From positions 50,035 through 114,034 of the IMG/VR virus record IMGVR_UViG_3300043313_001352: a stretch of DNA of 64,000 nt; one strand, given 5' to 3'. The stretch is from a virus. The position numbers were made by a program, and so were the translations under genes. A model generated the notes under the pieces. The model was not told the DNA's origin, made no database searches, and saw only the letters and a program-made list of their open reading frames with translations. This document shows, one piece after another, positions 48,777 to 56,665 of the stretch (positions within the stretch are counted from its first letter, which is position 1; each line of letters starts with the position of its first letter).

Positions 48777-49265
48777 TCACTTCCTTGTCGTCGTTCGGAT
48801 TGGTACCTGTCGTTCGAGCTTGCTTGCTTCGTGCCGCGTGCCCAGCCCGGTCCCGTGGCCACCCTCGTCGGTGTAGACCACGATGACGCCGCCGCGCAAC
48901 GCCGAAACGTACCCGAGCTTGCCGTTGTGCACCGCAGCGGTGCCGGTGTAGGCATCATGCCGCACTCGGACCACATCACCGGGCGTCAGCGAGTTCGGCA
49001 GGATCCGTGCCCAGGTGTGGGTGCGTGTGGTCAGCTTCTCCTCGCTCCAGAACTCCTCGGTCAGCGGCTTGCCGAGCAGCAGCTGGGCGATCACCGGCAT
49101 CGCCGCCGCGGTGCGCTCGTAGTCGGCCTCGCCGTAGGGGATCAGCGTCTCGTAGACCTTGCGGGTCAGGTGCGCGACGGTGCTGTCTTCGTAGCCCGCT
49201 TCTTTGAGCTGCGCACGCGCCCAAGCGAGTCCGCCAGGACCGAAGAGAGGGTGTCGTGATTCCAC
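48777..49265 (-). CDS. hypothetical protein, 162 aa
   Basis: GTG 49265 has AAGGAG five nt upstream, outweighing the 100-nt overlap with the preceding gene. HPLFGPGGLAWARAQLKEAGYEDSTVA is helical. The second half (LTPGDVVRVRHDAYTGTAAVHNGKLGYV ... GGVIVVYTDE) resembles a KOW/SH3-like beta barrel, so RNA or protein binding is possible. Confidence 0.72.
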   Translation of the reverse strand: MESRHPLFGPGGLAWARAQLKEAGYEDSTVAHLTRKVYETLIPYGEADYERTAAAMPVIAQLLLGKPLTEEFWSEEKLTTRTHTWARILPNSLTPGDVVRVRHDAYTGTAAVHNGKLGYVSALRGGVIVVYTDEGGHGTGLGTRHEASKLERQVPIRTTTRK

Positions 49266-50188
49266 ATGGTCTCCTTGAGGTGAGCGGCCTGAGCTGCTGC
49301 CAGGTCGTGGTGCACGAGATCGCCGAGCCACTCCACGTCATCGGGAGTCAGATAGTAGGGGCTGGTGACACCCATCGCCCGGCCTTCGTCGGTGTCGCAG
49401 AGGTACACAGTGCCCGCGTGAGCGACGTACAGGGGTGTGGGGGTCCACCAGCCCGGCATCCGCTCGATCGCGCCCTGGTGGACGCCCCTGGCCACGCTGT
49501 AGACCTTCGCCGGGTTGGCCATGGTGGTGGAGTCGATCGGGATCACCGGCCAGTTCACCCGCTCCGGCTCCAGCACCTGCGGGGAGTAGTGCCGGTCGGT
49601 CAGCCACAGCATCGCTGGCTGGGGCGGGTACACCAGCCGCGGCAGCTCGATGGCGGAGGAGACGTCCACCGGCACCACCTCGCTGACGATGCTGATCCGC
49701 TTGGCGGCGATCGCCGGGCTGGCCCAGGGGTGCAGCGGCATCAGCACCGGCGGCCAGACTTCTTCGGCGAGCACGGTGAGGGCGGCGGTGATGTGGGTGC
49801 GCTGCTTCTTGGTGAGGTTGCGGGACTGCTTGACCCGCTTGCTCATCAGGTACGGCGAGTACAGCCGGTCCAGCTCGCGGATCGCGCTCTGTGCCGCGGC
49901 TCGGGTCTTGTTCAGGTCGGGATCGTCGACGAAGAGCAGCAGCGGCGTGTCGTCGAGCAGCGCCTGGCCGATCACCTCCAGTCCGACCAGGGCGTAGGTC
50001 GCGCCCGGAGACAGGGCGGAGGTCACACCACCGATGATGAGGTCGGCGTTGTCAGGCGCCTCGGGACCGCGGTAAACCGCGTGGTCCATCGTGGTCAGCG
50101 CCCGCTCCAGCGTGCGCGCGAACGTGACTAGCTCGCGCGCACGCTGGGACACCATCCGAGGACTCATCCCGGTGATGTGGATCCTCAC
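49166..50188 (-). CDS. conserved phage protein, possible GT-B-like fold, 340 aa
   Basis: GTG 50188 follows AGGAGAGAT. The protein alternates beta strands and helices (ADLIIGGVTSALSPGATYALVG, TPLLLFVDDPDLNK, SVVPVDVSSAIELPRL), with WLTDRHYSPQVL and later YVAHAGTVYLCDTDEGRAMG. The arrangement recalls GT-B glycosyltransferase-like proteins of large actinophages, but no donor-binding motif is certain. It lies directly downstream of the SSB gene. Confidence 0.75.
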   Translation of the reverse strand: MRIHITGMSPRMVSQRARELVTFARTLERALTTMDHAVYRGPEAPDNADLIIGGVTSALSPGATYALVGLEVIGQALLDDTPLLLFVDDPDLNKTRAAAQSAIRELDRLYSPYLMSKRVKQSRNLTKKQRTHITAALTVLAEEVWPPVLMPLHPWASPAIAAKRISIVSEVVPVDVSSAIELPRLVYPPQPAMLWLTDRHYSPQVLEPERVNWPVIPIDSTTMANPAKVYSVARGVHQGAIERMPGWWTPTPLYVAHAGTVYLCDTDEGRAMGVTSPYYLTPDDVEWLGDLVHHDLAAAQAAHLKETMWNHDTLSSVLADSLGRVRSSKKRATKTAPSRT

Positions 50189-50211
50189 ATCTCTCCTAAT
50201 CGAACACTTGT

Positions 50212-50976
50212 TCAGAAGGGCGGAGGCTCCGTGGAGCCGGTCTTGCGCTCCTCGACCACCCACTGGTCCGCGCCACCACCGGCAGGAGCCGCAGCAGGCT
50301 GCAGCTCCTGGGCCGGTGGCGGTGCCCCGTTGCCCTGCGCAGGCTGCGGGGGTGCCTGCGCAGGAGCTTGTGCTGCCGGGGCCGCGGGAGCCTCCTGCTG
50401 CGCCGGAGGCTGCGGGGGCGCTGCCGGTGCTGCGGGAGGAGGTGGTGCTGAGGCGGACGGCGGTCCAGGCGGTGGCGGCGTCGAGGTTGCCGTGGCCTGC
50501 GGCGGAGGCGGCGGACCACCCGGCGCCGAGGCACCCATCCCAGGAGGCGGACCACCGGGGGCACCACCACCCGCACCGAGCGGGTTCCACTGCTTGATGT
50601 TGTTCCGCGGCACGCCCTGCCACTCGCGGATCGTGACCTTGGCCCGGAACTGACGGCCCAGCAGGGCATCGGCGATCTGCTGGTTGGTGGGCTTGGTCTT
50701 GAAGAACTCACCGGTCAGGCCCGCTGCGGCCATCTGCCGGAAGAACACGTTCAGCGCGTCGGGGTTGTCCATCGTCAGCGTCTGCTGCGTCCAGACCTTG
50801 CGCCCCGCGTGCGGACCGTTGAGCACCTCGGTCGTGATCTTCCACATCGGCTTGTCCGTGCTGGACTTGGTCGCCTCCGTCTCGATGATCTTGACGTCGT
50901 AGTCACTCTGCGGGATCGGAGCGAAGTCGCTGTTGTCAGCAGCGTCCATCAGCTCATCCCACGGGATGTCAGCCAT
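50212..50976 (-). CDS. single-stranded DNA-binding protein (DUF669-like), 254 aa
   Basis: ATG 50976. Residues about 1-135 (SDYDVKIIETEATKSSTDKPMWKITTEVLNG ... RQFRAKVTIREWQG) form the OB-fold-type domain of phage SSBs usually paired with a Sak4 ATPase, which is the adjacent upstream gene. The remaining 120 residues are a disordered Gly/Pro/Ala tail ending STEPPPF, which resembles the acidic -Pro-Phe tip used by SSBs to recruit partners but with only one acidic residue. It should coat ssDNA during replication and annealing. Confidence 0.85.
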   Translation of the reverse strand: MADIPWDELMDAADNSDFAPIPQSDYDVKIIETEATKSSTDKPMWKITTEVLNGPHAGRKVWTQQTLTMDNPDALNVFFRQMAAAGLTGEFFKTKPTNQQIADALLGRQFRAKVTIREWQGVPRNNIKQWNPLGAGGGAPGGPPPGMGASAPGGPPPPPQATATSTPPPPGPPSASAPPPPAAPAAPPQPPAQQEAPAAPAAQAPAQAPPQPAQGNGAPPPAQELQPAAAPAGGGADQWVVEERKTGSTEPPPF

Positions 50977-51002
50977 GCAGTCTCACCTTCCTTTCGTGGG
51001 GC

Positions 51003-51743
51003 TCAGGTGGCCCCGTAGACCTTCTCGATCATGTGTGTGATGTTCAGATCGTCTGACTCGACGACCGTTCCCAGACGTCCACCGACGCGCTCTCCGGCGA
51101 TGAACTTGCTGCTGGACTTGATGTGCATCCGCCGGTAGGACACCGGGGGTGCGGATGGATCCGTGCTCGGCCACTCCTCGATGGCCAGGTAGCCGGTGAT
51201 GTCGTACAGGTACGGCGCGGTGACCGCCGACTGGCCCTGCAGGTAGGGACGACGTACGCCGTTCTGCTCGCGCGTCATCGCGGTCAGCACGACCGCCTGC
51301 AACGGGTTGCTCGGGTGCATGGTCAGGTCGCGCAGGTCCCGCATCAGTCCGGTGATCGCCCGCAGCAGCTCGCCCCAGGTCTGGAGCTGCAACTGCTCAC
51401 GTCCGGCGATCGACTCGATCGCCTTCACCTGCAGCTCGGAGATCGAGTCCACGATCACCGACCTGAACGGGTGCTTGCCGGACTGCAGCCACGCGTACGA
51501 CCTCAGCATCTGGTCGTACGACGTGGTCACCACCACGCAGGTGTCCCAGGAGCCGTCGTACTCCGGCGGCTCCGAGGTCATCGGGTCCCAGTACTTCACC
51601 TTGATCGGCAGGAACTTGTGCCCACCTTCGACGTCGTGCATCAGCCGTGGCTCTGGTGCACTCACCGCGAGCGTCGACTTTCCGGTCTTCGACTCGCCGT
51701 GGATCATCAGGGTCAACGACTTGTTGATCCCATCAGCTGGCAT
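51003..51743 (-). CDS. Sak4-like RecA-fold ATPase, 246 aa
   Basis: Walker A GESKTGKST at residues 16-24, Walker B IVDS at 97-100, and a downstream AVVLTAMTREQNG that fits the Sak4 sensor region. Length and gene order (next to a DUF669-type SSB) match the Sak4 single-strand annealing recombinases of phages. It would promote annealing and recombination with the SSB and the RecB-like nuclease. Confidence 0.88.
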   Translation of the reverse strand: MPADGINKSLTLMIHGESKTGKSTLAVSAPEPRLMHDVEGGHKFLPIKVKYWDPMTSEPPEYDGSWDTCVVVTTSYDQMLRSYAWLQSGKHPFRSVIVDSISELQVKAIESIAGREQLQLQTWGELLRAITGLMRDLRDLTMHPSNPLQAVVLTAMTREQNGVRRPYLQGQSAVTAPYLYDITGYLAIEEWPSTDPSAPPVSYRRMHIKSSSKFIAGERVGGRLGTVVESDDLNITHMIEKVYGAT

Positions 51744-51762
51744 GGCGTCACCTCCTCTTCCT

Positions 51763-52113
51763 TCACTCGTTGTCCTTCCAGGGGTACTGGTCCTTGGCGT
51801 TCACGTGCGCGGCCACCAGCCGCGCGCCGGTGATCTCCATCCCGCCGCCGAGGTGCTCGAACATCTGCCCGAGGTGGTCGACGTCGCAGGTGAGCAGCTG
51901 GTCCTCGTCCAGCTCGACGCTGGTGTTGCCGACGATCCGATTGCCGACCCGGCGGATGCTGCTGACGATCCCGACGATCTCGCTGCCGTCCTGACCGATC
52001 TCGTCGGCCCGGCGCATCAGCGGGATCGGGTCCTTCCAGGTGATCGTGTCGGGCGTGAGCATCCGGCCGTCGATGGTCCACTCGCCCTCACGCAGCAGCT
52101 CGTAGGTGGGCAT
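51763..52113 (-). CDS. hypothetical protein with protease-fold-like N-terminal motif, 116 aa
   Basis: ATG 52113 in a TGATG overlap. GEWTIDGRMLTPDTITWKD, then PIPLMRR, EIVGIVSSIRRVGNRIVG resembles the first strands of actinophage capsid-maturation proteases (G-x-I-x-W-x-x-x-P-x-x-L ... VG-x-I). The catalytic His and Ser of such proteases are not visible, so it may be a related non-enzymatic domain. It sits in the recombination region rather than beside capsid genes. Confidence 0.7.
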   Translation of the reverse strand: MPTYELLREGEWTIDGRMLTPDTITWKDPIPLMRRADEIGQDGSEIVGIVSSIRRVGNRIVGNTSVELDEDQLLTCDVDHLGQMFEHLGGGMEITGARLVAAHVNAKDQYPWKDNE

Positions 52114-52835
52114 CAGCGGTTCTCCCCGCGCCGTCGGTAGCGGTCCCAGGGCTTCATGTTGGGTGGCGCCGAGGGTCGGTTGGGCCGGGGAGCCCGAGCA
52201 GGCGGGAGTTCCTTCTTCACCCACGGCGGGCGCAGCATGGTGGCGCTCTGCCGGACCGCGGCGCGGTAGTAGCCCTGCTCGATCAGGTCGACCTCGGCCA
52301 GCGCCTTGAGCAGCTTGCGGTACTGGTGCCAGCTCATCAGGTGGTCGATGTAGAGGTGGTGGTGCCCGGTCCGGGTGGACTGCACCAGCGTGGCCGGGAA
52401 GTCCAGGTCGAGCATCACCGTGTGCTTGCCGGTGTACTTGCCGTTCTCGATCACCGCCGAGGAGACCATCTCGGCGTTCGCGCCGTTGGACTCCACCAGC
52501 GCCTCGACCGACCAGGTGCCGTAGCCGTCGTCACGCGTCTGGGTCTCCTTGCGGAAGAACGGGTGCGCGTACTTCGAGGGGATCGTGCCCTGCAACAGCG
52601 GGCCAGGGCCGCAGATCGCGCAGTTGACGTGCTCGAAGGTCGCGTCCGGCCAGATCTGGTGCTCCTGGTCCTGGATGAACCGATCGTTCTCGTCGAGGGT
52701 GATCGCCGCCTTGATCGGCGCGCGGTTCTGGATCTTGTGCCGCAGCGGCGTCGACCTCACGTAGACGAGCCGGACCAGCACCGCCAGCAGGGTGCACCAG
52801 GCGATGATCGTGCCGATGCCGAACAGCGCGTTCAC
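52113..52835 (-). CDS. membrane-anchored primase-like (AEP-type motif) protein, 240 aa
   Basis: Residues about 5-27 are one membrane helix (GIGTIIAWCTLLAVLVRLVYV). A CAIC follows near residue 71. Residues about 145-170 read VMLDLDFPATLVQSTRTGHH then HLYID: D-x-D followed by a GHHHLYI strand, the motif pair of archaeo-eukaryotic primase-type catalytic cores. The tail is basic and Pro-rich. The family is common in actinophages and unannotated; primase or nucleotidyltransferase activity is an inference from these motifs. Confidence 0.75.
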   Translation of the reverse strand: MNALFGIGTIIAWCTLLAVLVRLVYVRSTPLRHKIQNRAPIKAAITLDENDRFIQDQEHQIWPDATFEHVNCAICGPGPLLQGTIPSKYAHPFFRKETQTRDDGYGTWSVEALVESNGANAEMVSSAVIENGKYTGKHTVMLDLDFPATLVQSTRTGHHHLYIDHLMSWHQYRKLLKALAEVDLIEQGYYRAAVRQSATMLRPPWVKKELPPARAPRPNRPSAPPNMKPWDRYRRRGENR

Positions 52836-53371
52836 AGCTTGTCCATGTCGTGCAGCTGCCAGCGAGGGATCACCCAGAGGGGAGGCCCACCCCAGGCAGG
52901 TCGTGGCTCCCAGCTGAACTCGTCGCAGTGCTCGCGCCCGTCCGACCAGCCGACCAGCACCACGTGCACACCGTCGCTGAGCACCTGGCCCAGCACGTAG
53001 ATACGGTCTTCTGGCTCATGGGGCCGGATCAGCAGTTGGCGGTCGTCTGCGTCGACGGTGTGCACCACGTAGCGACCCTCGATGCCGAACCGAGGATCAC
53101 CTGGCTTGATCCCGATCTGCCCATCTTCAGGGAAGGGAATCTCCGTCGCAGCACAGAACGCCATCCGTCCCAGGAAGTTCTGCTGCTCGTCGTTGTACTG
53201 ATCGCGGGGTGTGCGTTTCGGATCACGCCTGCTGTAGTCCTCGCCGTGCTCGCGTGCATCGTCATGTCGACGCGTGCTCAGATGCTGGGCCTGTGCCCAC
53301 TCCTCGTCGGTCATGGCGACGTACCAGACGTTCTCGCGCCACCCGAGATTGCTCACCACGTAGCGCCTCAT
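52832..53371 (-). CDS. hypothetical protein, 179 aa
   Basis: ATG 53371 in an ATGA overlap. RYVVSNLGWRENVWYVAMTDEEW opens the protein; the middle is charged (RRDPKRTPRDQYNDEQQNFLGR). RYVVHTVDADDRQLLIRPHEPEDRIYVLG gives a beta-rich end. No family recognised. Confidence 0.7.
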   Translation of the reverse strand: MRRYVVSNLGWRENVWYVAMTDEEWAQAQHLSTRRHDDAREHGEDYSRRDPKRTPRDQYNDEQQNFLGRMAFCAATEIPFPEDGQIGIKPGDPRFGIEGRYVVHTVDADDRQLLIRPHEPEDRIYVLGQVLSDGVHVVLVGWSDGREHCDEFSWEPRPAWGGPPLWVIPRWQLHDMDKL

Positions 53372-53784
53372 GACGGCACCTCGTCGTAGTCGACGATCCA
53401 CCGCCGGGCCAGCTCGCACAGCGCCACGAACACCGCGTCCTTGTCCTGCTCGTGCGGTTCGAGCTGGTCGAAGGGCACCATGTCCGGATGCTCCTTGAGG
53501 ATCACGCTGCGCTTCGGGCCTTGCTTCCAGCCCATCTCCTCGTACGCCTTGACCCAGTCGTCGTGCAGCTCCTCGGGGCTGGACTTGCGGTCCGCGCTCA
53601 TCATCATCTTGATGACGTTGAGGAACTGGGTGCGGAACTTCTGGTCGCGCTGGGGCCACGGTTCCGGCACGACGGGCGCGTTCGCGGCCACGGCCTGCAG
53701 CCGAGCGCCCTCGTAGACGAAGATCGCCTGGCGCTCCAGCAGGGTGCCTTCGGGCCAGTGCACGGGCTCGTTGTCGTTCGTCAT
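53368..53784 (-). CDS. RyR-domain protein, 138 aa
   Basis: Residues about 72-125 (LHDDWVKAYEEMGWKQG ... KEHPDMVPFDQLEPHEQDKD) match the RyR domain: the W, G-W, H-P-x-x-V-P-F and L-x-x-x-E-x-x-K/D positions are all present. RyR domains occur in eukaryotic ryanodine receptors and in bacterial and phage proteins of unknown role, where they probably bind nucleotides or partners. The N-terminal 70 residues are helical. Overlaps its neighbours by 4 nt. Confidence 0.85.
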   Translation of the reverse strand: MTNDNEPVHWPEGTLLERQAIFVYEGARLQAVAANAPVVPEPWPQRDQKFRTQFLNVIKMMMSADRKSSPEELHDDWVKAYEEMGWKQGPKRSVILKEHPDMVPFDQLEPHEQDKDAVFVALCELARRWIVDYDEVPS

Positions 53785-54731
53785 GTGTCGTCCTTCTCGT
53801 CCTTGTAGTAGGCGTACGGATCGGCCCGCACGTAGAGGTCGTTGAGCATCGACTCCACGTCGGAGCCGTCATCCATCAGCGGGCACACCTGGAAGAACGG
53901 GCAGTACCACGAGCAGTCCCGCGTCGGTGTCGGGTAGGCCAGCGAGCGGTGATCCTCCCCGGAGTCGAGGCCGTCGCGCACCCAGAGCAGGTCGGTCAGG
54001 ATGCCCTGGGTGCGGGTCCAGAACGAGCGCAGCGTGAACACGTTGTGCCGGATCTCGTGCTGGCGGTAGAACGGCGGCTTGGCCCGGACGCCGCGCTTGA
54101 CCTTCTTGATCAGCCTGAAGACGCCACCGGCGAGGCGCTGGTCCTCATCCGGCCCCTTGCGATTGACGAAGTCCAGGGTCTGGTAGGTCATCAGCTGGGG
54201 GTTCATGTGCCCCCACTTCGGGAAGTCCTCCAGCGACGCGGTGGTCTTGTGGTCGAGCACCAGGTTGGCGCCGTCGCGCAGATCTTGGACCCGCAGGTCG
54301 ATCTTGCCGATCAGCTCGACCCGGCCGCCGAGCATCGGGGTGGCCAGCACCTCCTCGACGCCGATGATCTTGTAGATCGAGTCGATGCCTTCCTCGGCCA
54401 CCCAGTCCTGGTAGCCCTCCAGCATCAGCCGCCCGAGTTCACCCTCCTGCTCCAGGGTGGTCAGATCTTGGCCGATCGAGGCGGCCAGCATCTTGTCCTC
54501 GGTCATCAGCAGGTCGTACTGCTCCAGCAGCGGGCCGGTTCCCTTGTAGTAGACCTCCAGCGCGGCGTGCACCCGACTGCCGAGCGCGAGCGCACCGGTG
54601 ACCACCGGCTCGCGGGTGTGCCAGCGCTCGTAGTACTGCAGGTACCAGCGACGGCGGCATCGCAGGAAGGTCTGGATCTCCGAGTTCGAGACCCGGATCG
54701 GCTCTGCTGTGGCGGTGTCCATGACGCTCAC
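53781..54731 (-). CDS. RecB/Cas4-family PD-(D/E)XK exonuclease with Fe-S cysteines
   Basis: GTG 54731 (GTGA overlap) or ATG 54722. Counting from the ATG, Cys 22 (FLRCRRRW) and the C-terminal set CSWYCPFFQVC make the four-Cys iron-sulphur cluster of Cas4/AddB-type nucleases. The active site reads IGKIDLRVQ and LVLDHKTT (D ... D-x-K). Such phage enzymes resect dsDNA ends for Sak4-type annealing; the Sak4 gene is 2 kb downstream. Homology to Cas4 does not imply CRISPR function here. Confidence 0.9.
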   Translation of the reverse strand: MSVMDTATAEPIRVSNSEIQTFLRCRRRWYLQYYERWHTREPVVTGALALGSRVHAALEVYYKGTGPLLEQYDLLMTEDKMLAASIGQDLTTLEQEGELGRLMLEGYQDWVAEEGIDSIYKIIGVEEVLATPMLGGRVELIGKIDLRVQDLRDGANLVLDHKTTASLEDFPKWGHMNPQLMTYQTLDFVNRKGPDEDQRLAGGVFRLIKKVKRGVRAKPPFYRQHEIRHNVFTLRSFWTRTQGILTDLLWVRDGLDSGEDHRSLAYPTPTRDCSWYCPFFQVCPLMDDGSDVESMLNDLYVRADPYAYYKDEKDDT

Positions 54732-54916
54732 TGCTCCGTCTCGTGCTGGTTCATCAGCAGCACCGAGTGACCGGTGCCCTCCATGTGGGCCTCGACCCAC
54801 GACGTGCGGATGTCCTTGTTGTCGAAGGGCATCGGCATGAAGTCCTCCGGGTGGTCGATGATGGTGCGGAGGTCGCCGTTGCACTGGACGCAGATCGCCA
54901 GGTACCAGATCTTCAC
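54728..54916 (-). CDS. small CxxC protein, 62 aa
   Basis: GTG 54916 in a GTGA overlap. Starts VKIWYLAICVQCNGD and continues with MPFDNKDIRTSWVEAHMEGTGH; similar short zinc-type proteins are common in actinophages. Co-translated with the RecB-like nuclease. Confidence 0.7.
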   Translation of the reverse strand: MKIWYLAICVQCNGDLRTIIDHPEDFMPMPFDNKDIRTSWVEAHMEGTGHSVLLMNQHETEQ

Positions 54917-55209
54917 GGCGGGGTCAGCCCCTCGGGTGAGTCCGGGATGCCGATGAAGTCGATGTCCTTGCCGATCGAGTTGAAGACCGCCTTCATGTGC
55001 ACGAACAGCTCGGCCATCGCCTCGACCTCGTCGTCGTAGCCGTGCAGCACGATGCCGCCGCGCTCGGTGTCGTGCAGGAAGATGCTCGCCTTGACGTCGG
55101 CGTTCTCCGGCCGCTCCAGTGGCACCGTCATCTCGGCGCACAGGTCGGTCAGTCGGTCCACCGGGTGGTCGTGGCTGGTCACGTCGTCGTCGCTGATCTC
55201 GTCGCTCAT
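54913..55209 (-). CDS. acidic hypothetical protein, 98 aa
   Basis: DEISDDDVTSHDHP is an acidic lead; ASIFLHDTERGGIVLHGYDDEVEAMAELFVHMKAVF is an alpha/beta core. Not recognised. Coupled to the next gene by an overlap. Confidence 0.7.
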   Translation of the reverse strand: MSDEISDDDVTSHDHPVDRLTDLCAEMTVPLERPENADVKASIFLHDTERGGIVLHGYDDEVEAMAELFVHMKAVFNSIGKDIDFIGIPDSPEGLTPP

Positions 55210-55216
55210 GTCGCTC

Positions 55217-56026
55217 CTACTGCCTCGGGAAGTCGGTGACGGCCACCAACGTGCGTTCCACGAACTGGATCTTGTGATCGCTGTTGGCGGCCAGTGACCA
55301 GCGCCGCTTGATCGTCACGTCCGAACCGTGGCTGTGCTGGAGGTGGTCGATGCCCTTGGGCTGCCGGTCGGCCACGAACAACGCGGGCAGCAGCGAGCCT
55401 GGGTAGTACCAACGGGCCTTCTGGGTCAGCTCGGCGTTGTAGTCCCCGCCGATGCTGACCACGTCCCACAGGTTGGCTCTGGTCTTCGGGCCTGGGTCCT
55501 GCACGCTCATCATCCGAGCCGCGAACGAGACCACGTCCAGCCAGTACTGCCCGATCGCCCAGTCCTTCCACTGCGCCAGCGCGGCCGAGTCCTTGTTGCG
55601 GGGGTTGGCCTCCGGCAGCACCCCGTGAGAGGCGGTGTGCACGTTGATCCGGAGCACCTTGTACCCGCTGGCCTTGTGAATCAGGCCGACCCAGGTGAAG
55701 TCCCGCTCAGGGTTCACGTTCGAGGGCACGCCCATTGCCTTGGCGCTCGCGTGCGCGTTGACCACGCCCTCGCTCACTTTGCCCCCGATGTTGGCCTGGT
55801 CGAAGGTGGCGCGCCTCCACGAGATCGGGTTGCCGCAGCTCGGCGGATGGTAGAGCGCCCGGTGCGCGTCGGCGCAGTGCTTCTTCACCGCGGCACGTGC
55901 CGCGGCACTGGCGCACTCCTGGTAGCCGGTGATGTCACCGCGGGCGGACTTGGCCAGATCCTGCTGCCACTTCGCGGCGGGGAGCGTGCGCAGGATGTTG
56001 TGCGTGCTGTCGATGTAGGTCGCCAT
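55217..56026 (-). CDS. endonuclease/exonuclease/phosphatase-family protein, 269 aa
   Basis: The EEP signature residues are in order: GYQE at 34-37, NVH at 128-130, GGDYNAEL at 193-200 (the GDxN motif), and NSDHKIQF near 248 (the SDH motif). These position the metal and catalytic His for phosphodiester hydrolysis. Family members include DNase I-like and AP endonucleases. No signal peptide, so it should act in the cytoplasm in DNA degradation or repair. Confidence 0.87.
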   Translation of the reverse strand: MATYIDSTHNILRTLPAAKWQQDLAKSARGDITGYQECASAAARAAVKKHCADAHRALYHPPSCGNPISWRRATFDQANIGGKVSEGVVNAHASAKAMGVPSNVNPERDFTWVGLIHKASGYKVLRINVHTASHGVLPEANPRNKDSAALAQWKDWAIGQYWLDVVSFAARMMSVQDPGPKTRANLWDVVSIGGDYNAELTQKARWYYPGSLLPALFVADRQPKGIDHLQHSHGSDVTIKRRWSLAANSDHKIQFVERTLVAVTDFPRQ

Positions 56027-56238
56027 CAGGTCTCCTCAACCAGAGGTGCGGTCACTTCACGAACCAGGTCGCGCAGCAGGTCGGCCGGGTACAGCTCGCA
56101 GCCCACGCAGTCGCCCGCGTCGTAGGTGGCGACGTTGCCGTCCCGTGCCACGCACGGGGTCATGTCGGACTTGGCCCGCGGGCAGCCGACGTGCTCGGGA
56201 TCGTCGTTGTAGCGGCCGTAGCCGAGGAGGCCCTTCAC
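56026..56238 (-). CDS. small Cys-rich protein, 70 aa
   Basis: GTG 56238 overlaps the upstream stop. Four Cys: VGCPRAK, TPCVARDG and DCVGCELYPADLL, a likely zinc or cluster site; the pattern DAGDCVGCELYPA is widespread in actinophage proteins of unknown role. Confidence 0.72.
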   Translation of the reverse strand: MKGLLGYGRYNDDPEHVGCPRAKSDMTPCVARDGNVATYDAGDCVGCELYPADLLRDLVREVTAPLVEET

Positions 56239-56546
56239 GGCGCCGACCCCGTGTCGGCCGCGTCGGCCGGGTCGTTCTTGACCATCGTCAGCAGGTGGTT
56301 GGTCGCCTCGTTGAGCATGTCGTAGGTGGCCTCGGCTGTCGGCACCTGCCACGAGTGCGCGCTCCAGACCAACTTCACTGCCGAGAGGGCCATCTCGCGC
56401 GTCGTGCCGGTGATGTAGGCCAGGTAGTGCGCCTGCATGCCCTGGGCCAGCGCACCGATCGCGGTGTTCGGGATGTAGATCGCAGGCGGCGTCGGCGGCA
56501 CCACCGGCGGCGGTGTCGGGGACGGGATGCTCTCGCCGAGGTTCAT
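56235..56546 (-). CDS. hypothetical protein, 103 aa
   Basis: A Pro-rich start (PSPTPPPVVPPTPP) is followed by a helical domain (NTAIGALAQGMQAHYLAYITG ... YDMLNEATNHLLTMV). No family recognised. ATG overlaps the stop of the 40-aa membrane gene. Confidence 0.7.
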   Translation of the reverse strand: MNLGESIPSPTPPPVVPPTPPAIYIPNTAIGALAQGMQAHYLAYITGTTREMALSAVKLVWSAHSWQVPTAEATYDMLNEATNHLLTMVKNDPADAADTGSAP

Positions 56547-56665
56547 GAGTGCGCCCCCAGCATCGCCAGCAGCCCGGCACAGAAGAGGATCACGCTGATC
56601 GCGGCACCGAGCACGAAGATCCGCAGCGCGGGGGAGTGCACGGGTCGGAGGTGAGGCTTGGTCAC
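56543..56665 (-). CDS. single-pass membrane protein, 40 aa
   Basis: GTG 56665 overlaps the helicase stop. RIFVLGAAISVILFCAGLL forms one helix after a short basic segment. Third positions are nearly all G/C. Confidence 0.68.
   Translation of the reverse strand: MTKPHLRPVHSPALRIFVLGAAISVILFCAGLLAMLGAHS

Noticed and set aside
53781-54731. CRISPR adaptation module suggested by the Cas4-like nuclease
   Set aside because: No cas1, cas2 or array is present; free-standing RecB/Cas4-like nucleases are ordinary phage recombination enzymes and this one sits with Sak4 and SSB genes.
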